DNA from: Myroides guanonis
Lineage (GTDB): Bacteria > Bacteroidota > Bacteroidia > Flavobacteriales > Flavobacteriaceae
Length of the DNA stretch: 64,000 bases
Assembly: GCF_900114085.1 (NCBI RefSeq)
Contig: NZ_FORU01000003.1
Location: 1 to 64,000, forward strand
Direction of reading: 5' to 3'
Shown here: positions 10,301-19,858 of the stretch, one piece after another
Layout: every line of letters begins with the position of its first letter
How positions within the stretch are numbered: the first letter of the stretch is position 1
The notes under the pieces: generated by a model
What the model saw: the letters and a program-made list of their open reading frames with translations, nothing else
The model's database searches: none
What the model was told of the DNA's origin: nothing
Translations under genes and position numbers: made by a program

Positions 10301-13221
10301 TCCGTTGATAAAAGAACTTCAAATTCATTATTGTAAGTTGGAGTAGTATTCGTTTTAAAATAATATTTCAATACATACATACCTCCATCTAAATTAATAG
10401 TAGGAGAAATCAACCAATCTGAAAAAACATTGGTAAAATCAGCTGAAGTGTTTAAAAACATTCCTTGATCTCCCTCATACATAGTATTAGCAGCTTTAAT
10501 GTTTTTCCATGTTACCCCAAGGTCCACCAATTCACCTTTCTTATTAACTAAAGTCCAACACCTTGTAGACTTTGAATCTGAATTAAAACCTTCCAAAAAA
10601 GGTGCTTCAAAAACACTACACGATGTAGTAAAAGTATAAGGTCCCTGCCAAATACTATATTGTCCCCCTCCACAAGTTGTGCGAACATAATACTCATAGT
10701 CCGTATTTGGCTTCATTTTTTGACCTGACTGCTCTTTAGATATAGCATTTACCTTATTAGTAGTAGTAGCTGTTCCATTTGAAGTGGGCATTCCCTTACC
10801 TCTTTCCTGCACAAAATACTCCCAACTGCTAGAACCAAAATCATCCTCCCACATAATATCTACTTTATCTATATCGACATTATCGACATTCAAATTCATT
10901 GGCTCTACACATCCGAACACCTCTTCTATGAAAATATTATCTAAATAAAGAGCCGTCGATTGTGTATTAGAAGTTACATGCCAAGCTATATTAACATCCC
11001 CACTTAAACCACTGATAAAAGTATATTCTTCCGCCCAATAAGCACTAGCATCATATTTCTTTTTTTTAGCAATAATTTTCGTGAAATCAATAGGATTAAC
11101 TCCTTTGTTGGACCCCAATATCTCGAACTCATATTCACTTCCAAATGCAGTATTTGTTCTGTAATGATATTTTAATCTATACACCTTTCCTGCCTCAAAT
11201 TGAATTGTTGGAGAAATCATCCAATCATCATGTGGTAATTTTACTCCTATTACATTACCTTGATAGTACATAGAATGAGAACCTTCAAAATTCGCAAATG
11301 AAGTCTTCCATGTATTATAACCAGTAGGAATACCTGAAGAGTTATTAGAATCATTATTTACATCCACAGTAGTCCAACAATTCACTGTATTTGTGTCGTT
11401 ATTGAAACCTTCCCAAAAAGGTGTCTTAAAAATGCTACAAGTGGTTCTAAATGCAAAAGGTCCAACCCAAACACTATATTCACCGTTACCACATATAGTA
11501 CGAACATAATACTCATATTCGATATTCGGTTGTAACGTATTTCCAAGGTGGTCTACTCCTACAGTTACCTCTTTAGAATTCGTCGCGGTTCCCCCTCCAG
11601 CTGGAGTAGGACCTTTTGATGTTTGAACAATATATTCCCAATTTGCACCAAAATCATCATTCCATGTCAATACTGCACTCTGTTCCTTTTCATCTTTGGT
11701 ATTTAATTTCATAGGTTCTGGACACCCCACAACCTCTTCAAAAAAGACATTGTCTATATACAAACTTGTGGCAGAAGAAGCAGAAATAACCTGCCAAGCC
11801 AAATTCATTACCCCATCAACAGCTGTAACAAAGGTTTTCTCTTCTACCCAAGCATCACCACTATGCTCCTTAACACTTATAAGTGTTTTATTAAAATCTT
11901 TAATATTAATACCGTCTGTAGAAAATTTCACATCAAAATCATTTTTAGTAGCTCCTGCTGTTCTATAATGATATCTCAATCGATAATATTTTGCTAGTTC
12001 TACTTTGAGTGGTGGAGAAATCAACCAATCATTATGAGGCAATTCAGAAATAATTGAGTTCATTCCATTGAAAAACATAGAATGAGTACCTTCATACTTA
12101 ATAGTCATCGTTTTCCAAATATTTGGTCCTGTAGGAAAAGTAGAGTCTTTATTAGCATCCATAATTGTCCAACATGAAAGTGTGGTTGACCCATTATTAA
12201 ACCCTTCAAAGAAGGGTAGTCCATATGGATCACATAACGTTCTAAACAGTATAGGCCCCATCCAATCGCTGTTTTTTCCACCACCACAAGACGACCTAAA
12301 GAAAAACTCATATTCCGTATTTGAACTAAGTTTAACACTTCCTGCACCATTAACTTTATCTACAAAAATTGATTTTGTTTTGGAGAGATATCCACTTCCT
12401 ACAGGTACTGTTCCAGTTCCTGAATTCTGAACAAAATATTCCCATTCACTATTATTTAAATCTGTAATTTCAAATACAGCACTACCAGTCCCTATATCAT
12501 TAATTGTAACTTCTTCATCGGGGCCAATACAATCGACTTTCTTAATAGTAACTTTATCAATAAAAACAAAAGATGGTCCTTTTCCTTTCACATGCCATGC
12601 AATATTTACATCTCCAATAACATTGTTTACATAGAGACTCTTCTTAGTCCATGTACCAACATTTCTTCTTTTTGCAGGTTCTAATACTGTTGTGAAGTCT
12701 ACAGTAGCAATACCACTTGTTGAAAGCAATACCTCAAATTCATTATCATTCGTGTTAGTAGTATTGGTTTTATAGTAATAACTTATTTGATAAATTCCGC
12801 CCGCCATAACAACCTTAGGAGAAATTAAATAATCATCCTGAATTGCAGAAGTACCATAAAAATACATCGAACGATCACCTTCATAAGGAATAGAGTTAAA
12901 TTGCTTCCAAGCGTTATTACCTGAGGATATTCTATCGTTATTGTTATCTAACAAAGTCCAACAATCAAAAGTAGTTGAGTCTAAATTAAATCCTTCAACA
13001 AAAGGTGCATTGAATGCAGAACAACTAAAAGCTGTTAAAGCATTTGAATTTTTATACTCATTTTGCATTGTATCCATAGAATTTACCTTATGATAAATCA
13101 ATAGAAATAGCTCAGGAGAATAGCTTTTTCTTTCCCATAAGGAATCGTTTTCTTTATTCCCTCCAAAAGAAAGCGAGTATGAAATAATTGATAAAATAAA
13201 TACTAAGGTAATTTTCTTCAT
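7306..13221 (-). CDS. Giant T9SS-secreted adhesin 2 (1971 aa; 4 x choice-of-anchor J / FN3, anchor L, type B sorting domain)
   Basis: This intact paralog shows the full architecture of the family. A signal peptide occupies about residues 1-20 (MKKITLVFILSIISYSLSFG). Four repeat units of about 270 residues follow from about 70 to 1140, each a choice-of-anchor-J domain (PF-EGFN, then CW) plus an FN3 domain (C-EP, then YYVRT-C). Next come a PPC-like domain (about 1140-1270, IPGNKYYVRLA), a choice-of-anchor-L domain (about 1280-1500), Ig-like modules (EIDWFKDNVLIKGANQPTLEV) and a T9SS type B sorting domain in the last 83 residues (KGISPNGDGLNDFF, ending WVQINR). Each full unit has four cysteines, which fits disulfides outside the cell. 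The protein should cross the outer membrane through the T9SS and stay on the surface. Adhesion is inferred from the domains. The gene has its own terminator, so it is probably expressed alone. Confidence 0.93.
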   Translation of the reverse strand: MKKITLVFILSIISYSLSFGGNKENDSLWERKSYSPELFLLIYHKVNSMDTMQNEYKNSNALTAFSCSAFNAPFVEGFNLDSTTFDCWTLLDNNNDRISSGNNAWKQFNSIPYEGDRSMYFYGTSAIQDDYLISPKVVMAGGIYQISYYYKTNTTNTNDNEFEVLLSTSGIATVDFTTVLEPAKRRNVGTWTKKSLYVNNVIGDVNIAWHVKGKGPSFVFIDKVTIKKVDCIGPDEEVTINDIGTGSAVFEITDLNNSEWEYFVQNSGTGTVPVGSGYLSKTKSIFVDKVNGAGSVKLSSNTEYEFFFRSSCGGGKNSDWMGPILFRTLCDPYGLPFFEGFNNGSTTLSCWTIMDANKDSTFPTGPNIWKTMTIKYEGTHSMFFNGMNSIISELPHNDWLISPPLKVELAKYYRLRYHYRTAGATKNDFDVKFSTDGINIKDFNKTLISVKEHSGDAWVEEKTFVTAVDGVMNLAWQVISASSATSLYIDNVFFEEVVGCPEPMKLNTKDEKEQSAVLTWNDDFGANWEYIVQTSKGPTPAGGGTATNSKEVTVGVDHLGNTLQPNIEYEYYVRTICGNGEYSVWVGPFAFRTTCSIFKTPFWEGFNNDTNTVNCWTTVDVNNDSNNSSGIPTGYNTWKTSFANFEGSHSMYYQGNVIGVKLPHDDWMISPTIQFEAGKVYRLKYHYRTNTAFGSEYEFEILGSNKGVNPIDFTKIIAKKKKYDASAYWAEEYTFISGLSGDVNIAWHVTSNTQSTALYLDNIFIEEVFGCVEPMNLNVDNVDIDKVDIMWEDDFGSSSWEYFVQERGKGMPTSNGTATTTNKVNAISKEQSGQKMKPNTDYEYYVRTTCGGGQYSIWQGPYTFTTSCSVFEAPFLEGFNSDSKSTRCWTLVNKKGELVDLGVTWKNIKAANTMYEGDQGMFLNTSADFTNVFSDWLISPTINLDGGMYVLKYYFKTNTTPTYNNEFEVLLSTEGIDVSKFTTVVVPSTIHRIGSFVEQVVFLDGIKGEVNIAWHVNGSNTRYSNLYLDNINLQKVEGCPEPYYIKVDNITSSTLDVEWTQDGSVTEWEVIVVDYKQAATAVPVKTVIVKNNPKTTITGLDSGKAYTVYVRAKCTDGKTNSNWGTGIDFATLIGANNNCDGAYEIPINDGLDCEKKLTVSFVTPGLSLVKEPLCNPSITKTRFDVWFEFTATNDIHILNLKERTSMNGSVLSTIYGAIYSQSCSSITDISIQCFTYTTESTEVFLKDLIPGNKYYVRLAENIGLVKEVLSLCLTTASYLEVSASGDTYSVDDLVKKVLVKSECDLVSNINYQNGDGGTKAMSYNTLGYFNRGKTDFPFKEGIVLSTNEVQYVPGPAQASPFGARGGNAERWIGDVDINEVINDAGGSPNGVGDKRVTQLEFDFIPVKDSIKFEYLMASNSYHKDCTNVGCAAGALFAAWLVDSTTGEGQNLAKIRGTDIPISLNTITDSNRTGRSCGSSYPDLYWKHYSVVGDNILGAYVDFVGLTVPLESETVHVVPGRKYHIKLAMIDFCATVAHSSAVFFNAGSFDLGSLDLGEDLLVESNNAICYGETAIIDSGIKLSDELKTEIDWFKDNVLIKGANQPTLEVSESGVYEVKAKFPELNCESSGTVKVEIFPAISKVVNRPEDIIVCANSLNEIDVNLTDVELGMFGSLGKDGFTTSYFETKEDADLKESPIEEANTLVYSLGTYPKAKNIYVRVDNTITGCHEVFVLRIVVESGEFPIGRDDVFICAVYTFPTLEPSQYYYLESAGKGVVYKAGEVLDVPGIHTVYVLQKNSEEGCFEEINYEVSITEAVKADVFEDKVLDCTKYKLEPLSKYNRYFSESGGNGYALEAGTVIPYAQTIFVYAESEDGLCSDESSFTIEYEQCPIQKGISPNGDGLNDFFDLSNNGVYNLKIFNRYGSEVYAFGKGYTTEWMGQDKNGNALPDGTYYYVVISHGITRTGWVQINR

Positions 13222-13343
13222 ATTTTTGATATTTTGGAACCTATATAAAATTGTATTTTCTTAATGTAGGATAGTTATAGATTAGGTTAAAACCCCTAAA
13301 TCATGTTCAAAGGCTTTCCCATCCTTTTAATTAAAACAGGAAG

Positions 13344-13386
13344 GAAAAAGAAGCGGTTTCAAGTCAACCAACAAGTTTCCCGCTTC
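13344..13386 (-). terminator. Possible terminator of adhesin 3
   Basis: A 7-bp stem, GAAGCGG (13350-13356) with CCGCTTC (13380-13386), has a long loop of about 23 nt. It is followed on the minus strand by TTTTTCC. It sits just past the stop of the gene at 13408. The stem is short for its loop, so confidence is moderate. Confidence 0.5.
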
Positions 13387-13407
13387 CTAATTTCACTCCC
13401 ATAAATT

Positions 13408-16400
13408 CTATCTATTAATTTGTATCCATCCCGTTCTTATTTTCCCATGAGATAGTACAACATAGTAATAAGTTCCATCAGGGAGTCCATTACCATTCTT
13501 ATCTTGTCCGACCCATTCATTGGTATAACCTTTTCTGTATGAATACACCTCTGCACCGTAGCGATTATAAATCTTTAAATCATATACCCCATGACTACTC
13601 AAATCAAAAAAGTCATTAATACCATCCCCATTTGGAGAAATCCCTTTTTGGATAGGACATTCTTCATATTTAATTGTAAAACTGCTTTCATCACTACATA
13701 AACCATCTTGTGACGATGCATATACATAAATAGTCTGACTTAATCGAATCGGTGTCCCTATAGCTAATTCATCCCCCTCACCTCCAGCTTTTTCAAAATA
13801 TTTATTATTAGAAGACAAAGGCTTTAAAGAATAAATTTCACAGTCCAAAACCTCATCTTCAAAAATATCAGCTTTTACCTTTTCTGTAATTGACACTTTA
13901 TAAGAAATCTCTTCATAACATCCTTCATCACTATTTCTTTGAAGAACATAAATAATATAATCACCTGGTATATCAATAACATCAGCTTCTTTATACTTTA
14001 TTCCATGCCCTCCTTGTTGTGAAAAATAATTTTGATTAGGTTCTAAATCAGGAAATACATAGGCTGCACAAACTAGAACATCCTCTTTAATAGTCGGTTT
14101 TTCGCCAGCGACGACAACGATACTAAACTTAAAAACTTCATAACAACCCGAAAGTACATCTTCAACTCTAACATAAATAGATTTTTCAATAGGTAAATTT
14201 CCTAATGAATAATCATGGATATTTTCTGTAGAGGACTCTCCCAAAGCAGCCTCCTCTGAAGATTCATAATAAGAAGTTTTATAAAGTTCTCTATTTGAAT
14301 CAGTAAACATACCATTCTCCACTTCTGTTAGATTTACTATAACATCCTCTAAAGAATATCTACAAACCACAATATCATCAGGCTGGGAGACTTCTTTTGA
14401 AATAGCAGGATACATTTCCACCTTAATAGCTCCAGATGAAGAGCACCCTAACTCAGGAAAATCTACCTTTATATTATAAACACCGGGTTCACTAACTTCT
14501 AGATTAGGACTATTAGCTCCAGGTATTAAAACACCATCTTTAAACCATTCAACATCTATAACCAATTCATCTGAAACACCAATACCCGATTTTATCAACA
14601 CAGTGCCATCACTACAAATCGCATTATTAGTCTCAATAAGTAAATCCTTACCTAAATCAAGTTTGCCTAAATCAAAACTCCCCGCATTAAAAAACACTGC
14701 AGAGGTATGCCCAATGTTTGTGCAAAAATCAATAACCGCGAATTTTATATGATATTTTCTTCCAGGAATAACGTGTACAGTTTCAGATTTCATCGCATTG
14801 GTCATCCCTATAAAATCAATTGGTGATTCTAATGGATTATCCACTCCTTCACTGTAATGTTTCCAATAATATTCCGAATTAATACTTGCGCAAGAGGTTT
14901 TCGAACTTTCTGAATTTCTAATTGTGTTGTTTGAGATAGGCATATCTGTTCCTTTAACCTTAGCTAGATTTTGACCTTCTCCAGTTTCTGTGTCAATCAA
15001 CCACGCAGCGAACATAGCTCCAACATTACAAGCATATACACAGCTTTTAATGTAACTATTAGTAGCAAAAAGATACTCAAAACTAATTGAGTCTTTAACC
15101 GGTATAAAATCAAACTCCAATTGGGTTACTCGTTTTTCATCTAAAGGACCACCTCCAGCATCTTCAATAGCATCATTAATATCTTTATCCCCAACCCATC
15201 TATTTTTAATACCTCCTCTCAACAATCCATCTCCTTTAAAAGGTCCCTCAACAAATCCAATCTCTCCAGTAGATAGGACAACTCCTTCTTCGAAAGGAAA
15301 AATAGATTTCCCCTTCTTGAACGAACCTAATGTTGTAAGAGAACCTGTTAAAGTACCGTCTCCAATTTTATAACTAACATTGTCAACCAAACTGCATTCA
15401 GACTGAATCAATACATCTACCAAGTCCTCAGCGGTAAGATCTTTATTCATTGGTAAAACCTCCAAAGGATCAAGATCAGTGGTAGTAATACATAAATCGA
15501 AAAAATAATCAGTAGTTAGCATTGCAACACCAATTCTCAAATAATACTTTTGTCCTGGCACCAAATTATTGAGAATTTGATTTGTCTTATAAGATGCATA
15601 GGAGAAACAAAGTAATGAACTAGATGTAGATAAATTTGCACAACTGCTATCATATAGTGCAGCATAAAGAATTGGCCAACTACCACCAGATAAAACCAAC
15701 ATATTATCTAATGCTATATTATGTTCAGAGGATGTAGCCGTAAATTCAAGCCAAATATCATTTTTCATATTACTAACACAAATAGGCTTATCAACTAGAG
15801 ACTCAGTAGAACCATTTAGAGATACATGGATTTTTTTATCACAGGAAAGTCCATTATTAACAGGGATAACCAATGCTCCACTACAATCATCATTTCCTCC
15901 TACCTTTGTTCCTGTATTGATAGATGAAGACCAGTCACTATGGCTTTTATTATCGCTACATTTCGCTTTGACGAAAATGGTATATGCAGTCCCATCATCT
16001 AATCCTATAATTATTGCCTTACTGTCTCCAGTAACAGTCATTTCTTTTACTGGTATTGCTGTATAATCTTCACCATATTCTACTACAATAACCTCCCATT
16101 CATCCACTCCGCCATCTTGCTCCCAATCTATTTCTAAACTTGAAGCTGTCTGATTAATTATTTTTACATAATAAGGTTCAGGACAAGTCTCTACTTTCTT
16201 AAGACTTACATCATCCAAATACATATAAGTTGTTCCCAGAGAGTTAATATGCCATGCCAAATTAACATCCCCTTTTATACCATTAAAGAACACCACTTTT
16301 TCAACAAAACCTCCTTCTTTATGTATAGAAGTTGATAGTATTGTCGTTGTGAATTTTGTTACATCAACACCTCCTGTAGATAATAATACTTCATAAGAAC

Positions 16401-19400
16401 TATTATATGCAGTAGCGCTACTGGTTTTAAAACGATATTTTAAAACATATAAACTAATATCCATACTAAAAGTAGGAGACACCAACCAATCATTATGTTG
16501 AACATTAGTCCCAACAAAAGACACCCCTTTATCTCCTTCAAAAATCCCTGTAGTTGTATTATTTAGATTCCAAATATTGCTACCTATTGGCGTAGGAGCA
16601 TCTAAATTTCCATCTATAATTTCCCAACACCCCCATGTTTTAGACGTCGAGTTAAACCCTTCCCAAAATGGCATAGTTAAAACATCACACGCTGTTGTAA
16701 ATTTAAAAGGTCCAGCCCAAATGCTGTAAGATCCGTCACTACAAGCTGTTCGTACATAAAACTCATAATCCGTATTGGCTTTAAGATTTTTTCCAAGAAT
16801 GTCCTTTGTTATACTGTTTTCTTTCTTCTTCGTAGAAATCCCCTTACTAGAAGGTAATACTCCTCCTGCTTCTTGAATATAGTACTCCCATTCAGTAGCT
16901 CCAAAATTATCTACCCAATTAATTGTCGCTTTGTCTATTTCTAAGTCTTTTACATTTAACCCTAAAGGTTCAGGACAACCTATTACTTCTTCTACAGAAA
17001 CTTGATCTATATAAACAGTTTTAAAACCGCTACCTTTTATATGCCAAGCAATGTTAACCTCTCCGTCCAGATTCGAAATAAAGACTTTCTCCTCTAAAAA
17101 ATTATCATTTGTATATAATTCGTTCTTAACAATTTCGTGACTAAAATTTTTAAGGTCCAAACCTTTATTTGAAGCAAGAACTTCAAAATCACTCTTTAGA
17201 TGGGCTTGTGACCCTGTCTTGTAATAATATTTCAAACGATATGTTTTAGCTGGTTGAAAAATATAAGTTGGAGAAATCAACCAATCACTAGAATTAAGAG
17301 TTCCTGAATAATCATTCACAGTAAAAAACATAGCATGAGTACCTTCAAATGGAAGCACATTATGTGTTTTCCAAATACCAGTAGTAGCCGTCTTATCTCT
17401 GTTCTCATCTATTATCGTCCAACAAAACAAAGGTTCTTTTTTATTAAAACCTTCATAGTAAGGTAGCGTAACGATATTACAAGTAGTTCTATATCGAAAA
17501 GGTCCAGTCCACTCACTCCATTTGCCTCCACTACAATTAGACCTAACATAGAATTCATACTCTGTATTTGATAATAAACCATTTCCTTTTATATCCTGAC
17601 TTATTAAGACTTCTTTATTTTTCGTATTAATTCCTCCTACACCCATTTTTGGAGTACTTCCTCCTGTTTTTTGAACTACATATTCCCATTCTGAGCTGAA
17701 ATCATCTTCCCAATATATAGTAGATTTATCCTTATCTTCATCCTTACTTCCTAAATTAATTGGATTAGGACACTCCACTTCTTCTAGAAAAACATTATCA
17801 AGATAGAGTGCGTTTCCAAGAGTCGATTGTGTAATCACATGCCAACCGATATTTACTTGTCCACCAACACCAGTAATAAAAACCTCTTCAGCTACCCACT
17901 TATCATTTTTGTAATCATTTTTAGAAATCAACTTGTGTGTAAAAGAAGAAGGAAGTAAACCAGTATTTGAAAGAAACACTTCAAAATCATTCTTATTAGT
18001 ATTGGCTTTATAATGATATTTCAATCGGTAGATTTTCGTTGCATCTAATGTAAATAGTGGAGAGATCAACCAATCATCATTTGAAGGTCCTCCATCAAAG
18101 TACATAGACCTATCTCCTTCATATTTAATTGCCGCATCTGACTTCCAAATATATCTACCAGCAGAATTTTTATCTTTATTAACATCTAAAACTGTCCAGC
18201 AATCAACCGTTGAACTCTCAACATTATTAAAACCTTCGTGGAAAGGTAAAGGTTGAACATCACATAACGTTCTAAAATAATAAGGTCCCATCCACTTACT
18301 TTTCTTACCCACACCACATTCCGAACGAATCCAAAACTCATACTCTGTATTAGGAATCAAGTTTGCTCCTGCTCCTGTTTTAGTAATAGTACTTGAAGTA
18401 GTTTTAACCAAACCTCCACTACTAGTTGGTACACCTGAACCTAAATTCAAAACAATTACTTCCCAATTCGAATTAACACTATCCAACCATGAAAAAGTTG
18501 CTTCGTCCTTCTTAATGTTTTTTATTACAATATTATTATCAGGTTGCATACAATCAACCTTCTCTATAATAACATCATCTAGTGTTAAATTAGTATACGC
18601 ACCAGATGTTACATGCCATCCAATATTTATATCTCCACTGATTCCAGTAACATATAAAACCTTCTTCTCAAAACCATCATTTTTATAAGTATCCTCTGAC
18701 AATAAAGTTGTCGTAAAGCTATTCAAATCAACCCCATCTGTTGATAGTTTTACTTCAAACTTACTTGTCGGGAAAGACGAACTTGCTTTGTAAGAAAATG
18801 TTATTTGGTATATCGTTGTACCATCTACGGTAACTGTTGGAGAAATCAACCAATCATCACTTTTACTTACTCCATAAGCACCTTTAAAAAGTATAGCATT
18901 ACTATTATACTTCCAAATATTATCACCTGTTGGGAAAGTAGAATCTTTATTTCCATCCACTATTCTCCAACAATTAGAGACAGTAGCTATAGTAAAGTCT
19001 TCCATATATGGTAAAGGTAGCGGTATACAAAGCGTTTTAAAGCTTAAAGGACCAATCCATTTACTATAACCATCACTACCGCAATTGCTTCGAACATAAT
19101 AATCATATTCTGTATTAGGAGCAAGATTATTTCCTAATGCATCTTTTAGCACAGTTACTTCTCTTGTTGTAGAAGTCACAAAAACTGCCGGGATTCCATC
19201 GCCATCAGGAACCACATAATAATCCCAGCTATCACCCAAAGCATCTTCCCATAATAGGGTAGCTTCATTTTCTTTAATTTTATTAACACTCAAGTTTCCA
19301 GGTTCAGCACAAGAAAAAAACAAGTCTAAAGCACTATTGTCAACGAAAGAAATCTCAGACTTTCCGATACTAAAATCGCTAGTCAATACAAACTTCTTCC

Positions 19401-19476
19401 AATGAGAAAAACCATACGTTGTAACAACAACCGTAAAGAGTAAAGCTATTTTTAAATATCTATATTTACTTTTCAT
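13408..19476 (-). CDS. Giant T9SS-secreted adhesin 3 (about 2022 aa; 5 FN3, 4 choice-of-anchor J, anchor L, type B sorting domain)
   Basis: This is the third paralog. I place the start at the ATG ending at 19476, because the residues after it (MKSKYRYLKIALLFTVVVTT) form a normal signal peptide. The longer frame from 19530 only adds 18 residues in front of it. Unlike the others it opens with an FN3 domain (CAEPGNLSVNKIKENEATLL), so it has five FN3 and four choice-of-anchor-J domains. These are followed by a PPC-like domain, a choice-of-anchor-L domain (SECSLVDNVSYKIGDG, FPFEEGVVLST), Ig-like modules (VEWFKDGVLIPGANSPNLEV) and a T9SS type B domain at the C-terminus (KGISPNGDGINDFF to WIQINR). 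The PPC-like segment SGGSWPILYAALYDSSC is the best template for the interrupted site in adhesin 1: its Trp aligns with the premature TGA. Surface adhesin by family; ligand unknown. Confidence 0.92.
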   Translation of the reverse strand: MKSKYRYLKIALLFTVVVTTYGFSHWKKFVLTSDFSIGKSEISFVDNSALDLFFSCAEPGNLSVNKIKENEATLLWEDALGDSWDYYVVPDGDGIPAVFVTSTTREVTVLKDALGNNLAPNTEYDYYVRSNCGSDGYSKWIGPLSFKTLCIPLPLPYMEDFTIATVSNCWRIVDGNKDSTFPTGDNIWKYNSNAILFKGAYGVSKSDDWLISPTVTVDGTTIYQITFSYKASSSFPTSKFEVKLSTDGVDLNSFTTTLLSEDTYKNDGFEKKVLYVTGISGDINIGWHVTSGAYTNLTLDDVIIEKVDCMQPDNNIVIKNIKKDEATFSWLDSVNSNWEVIVLNLGSGVPTSSGGLVKTTSSTITKTGAGANLIPNTEYEFWIRSECGVGKKSKWMGPYYFRTLCDVQPLPFHEGFNNVESSTVDCWTVLDVNKDKNSAGRYIWKSDAAIKYEGDRSMYFDGGPSNDDWLISPLFTLDATKIYRLKYHYKANTNKNDFEVFLSNTGLLPSSFTHKLISKNDYKNDKWVAEEVFITGVGGQVNIGWHVITQSTLGNALYLDNVFLEEVECPNPINLGSKDEDKDKSTIYWEDDFSSEWEYVVQKTGGSTPKMGVGGINTKNKEVLISQDIKGNGLLSNTEYEFYVRSNCSGGKWSEWTGPFRYRTTCNIVTLPYYEGFNKKEPLFCWTIIDENRDKTATTGIWKTHNVLPFEGTHAMFFTVNDYSGTLNSSDWLISPTYIFQPAKTYRLKYYYKTGSQAHLKSDFEVLASNKGLDLKNFSHEIVKNELYTNDNFLEEKVFISNLDGEVNIAWHIKGSGFKTVYIDQVSVEEVIGCPEPLGLNVKDLEIDKATINWVDNFGATEWEYYIQEAGGVLPSSKGISTKKKENSITKDILGKNLKANTDYEFYVRTACSDGSYSIWAGPFKFTTACDVLTMPFWEGFNSTSKTWGCWEIIDGNLDAPTPIGSNIWNLNNTTTGIFEGDKGVSFVGTNVQHNDWLVSPTFSMDISLYVLKYRFKTSSATAYNSSYEVLLSTGGVDVTKFTTTILSTSIHKEGGFVEKVVFFNGIKGDVNLAWHINSLGTTYMYLDDVSLKKVETCPEPYYVKIINQTASSLEIDWEQDGGVDEWEVIVVEYGEDYTAIPVKEMTVTGDSKAIIIGLDDGTAYTIFVKAKCSDNKSHSDWSSSINTGTKVGGNDDCSGALVIPVNNGLSCDKKIHVSLNGSTESLVDKPICVSNMKNDIWLEFTATSSEHNIALDNMLVLSGGSWPILYAALYDSSCANLSTSSSLLCFSYASYKTNQILNNLVPGQKYYLRIGVAMLTTDYFFDLCITTTDLDPLEVLPMNKDLTAEDLVDVLIQSECSLVDNVSYKIGDGTLTGSLTTLGSFKKGKSIFPFEEGVVLSTGEIGFVEGPFKGDGLLRGGIKNRWVGDKDINDAIEDAGGGPLDEKRVTQLEFDFIPVKDSISFEYLFATNSYIKSCVYACNVGAMFAAWLIDTETGEGQNLAKVKGTDMPISNNTIRNSESSKTSCASINSEYYWKHYSEGVDNPLESPIDFIGMTNAMKSETVHVIPGRKYHIKFAVIDFCTNIGHTSAVFFNAGSFDLGKLDLGKDLLIETNNAICSDGTVLIKSGIGVSDELVIDVEWFKDGVLIPGANSPNLEVSEPGVYNIKVDFPELGCSSSGAIKVEMYPAISKEVSQPDDIVVCRYSLEDVIVNLTEVENGMFTDSNRELYKTSYYESSEEAALGESSTENIHDYSLGNLPIEKSIYVRVEDVLSGCYEVFKFSIVVVAGEKPTIKEDVLVCAAYVFPDLEPNQNYFSQQGGHGIKYKEADVIDIPGDYIIYVLQRNSDEGCYEEISYKVSITEKVKADIFEDEVLDCEIYSLKPLSSNNKYFEKAGGEGDELAIGTPIRLSQTIYVYASSQDGLCSDESSFTIKYEECPIQKGISPNGDGINDFFDLSSHGVYDLKIYNRYGAEVYSYRKGYTNEWVGQDKNGNGLPDGTYYYVVLSHGKIRTGWIQINR

Positions 19477-19600
19477 AATGTAAAAAATTGGTGTATAACT
19501 AATTATTTCATGTGCTATTTGCTTTATCATTTAGAAGAATATCTTACCGATAAACACTGACTAATTCGAAAAACAATAATTATATCACATTTGTAGAAGC

Positions 19601-19608
19601 CAAATATA
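19601..19608 (-). promoter_or_regulatory. Candidate -7 box for adhesin 3
   Basis: On the minus strand this reads TATATTTG (TAnnTTTG consensus), inside the same 10-mer found upstream of adhesin 1. It lies about 125 bp before the chosen start, which would leave a leader of more than 100 nt. No clear TTG -33 element was seen at the right spacing. Confidence 0.4.
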
Positions 19609-19752
19609 CAAACATTACATATAGTTAAGATTATATTAACAATGGATAAAAAGCACCATTCCAATACCCTTTTTACTTCACTAAAACACACTAAAATGTA
19701 AAAATCAACACATTAAACACCAAAAGCCAATACCCTATCTAAAAGCCTAATT

Positions 19753-19788
19753 AAAAAGCGAGTGCTTTTTCTCAAAAACACTCGCTTT
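19753..19788 (-). terminator. Terminator of the TPR/LuxR-like regulator gene
   Basis: The arms AAAGCGAGTG (19755-19764) and CACTCGCTTT (19779-19788) form a 10-bp stem. The loop can pair further (TTTTT with AAAAA). On the minus strand a T-rich tract follows. It lies about 70 bp past the stop of the gene at 19859. The rest of the 19531-19858 gap holds only the adhesin 3 promoter. Confidence 0.85.
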
Positions 19789-19858
19789 ATATTTCATCTA
19801 TATTAACAATAGAATAATAGAACTAATTTACATTATTCCGATTTTTTTTACATTAAAA

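Noticed and set aside
19476..19530. Longer start of adhesin 3 at 19530
   Set aside because: It only adds 18 residues in front of a complete signal peptide that starts at the ATG ending at 19476.
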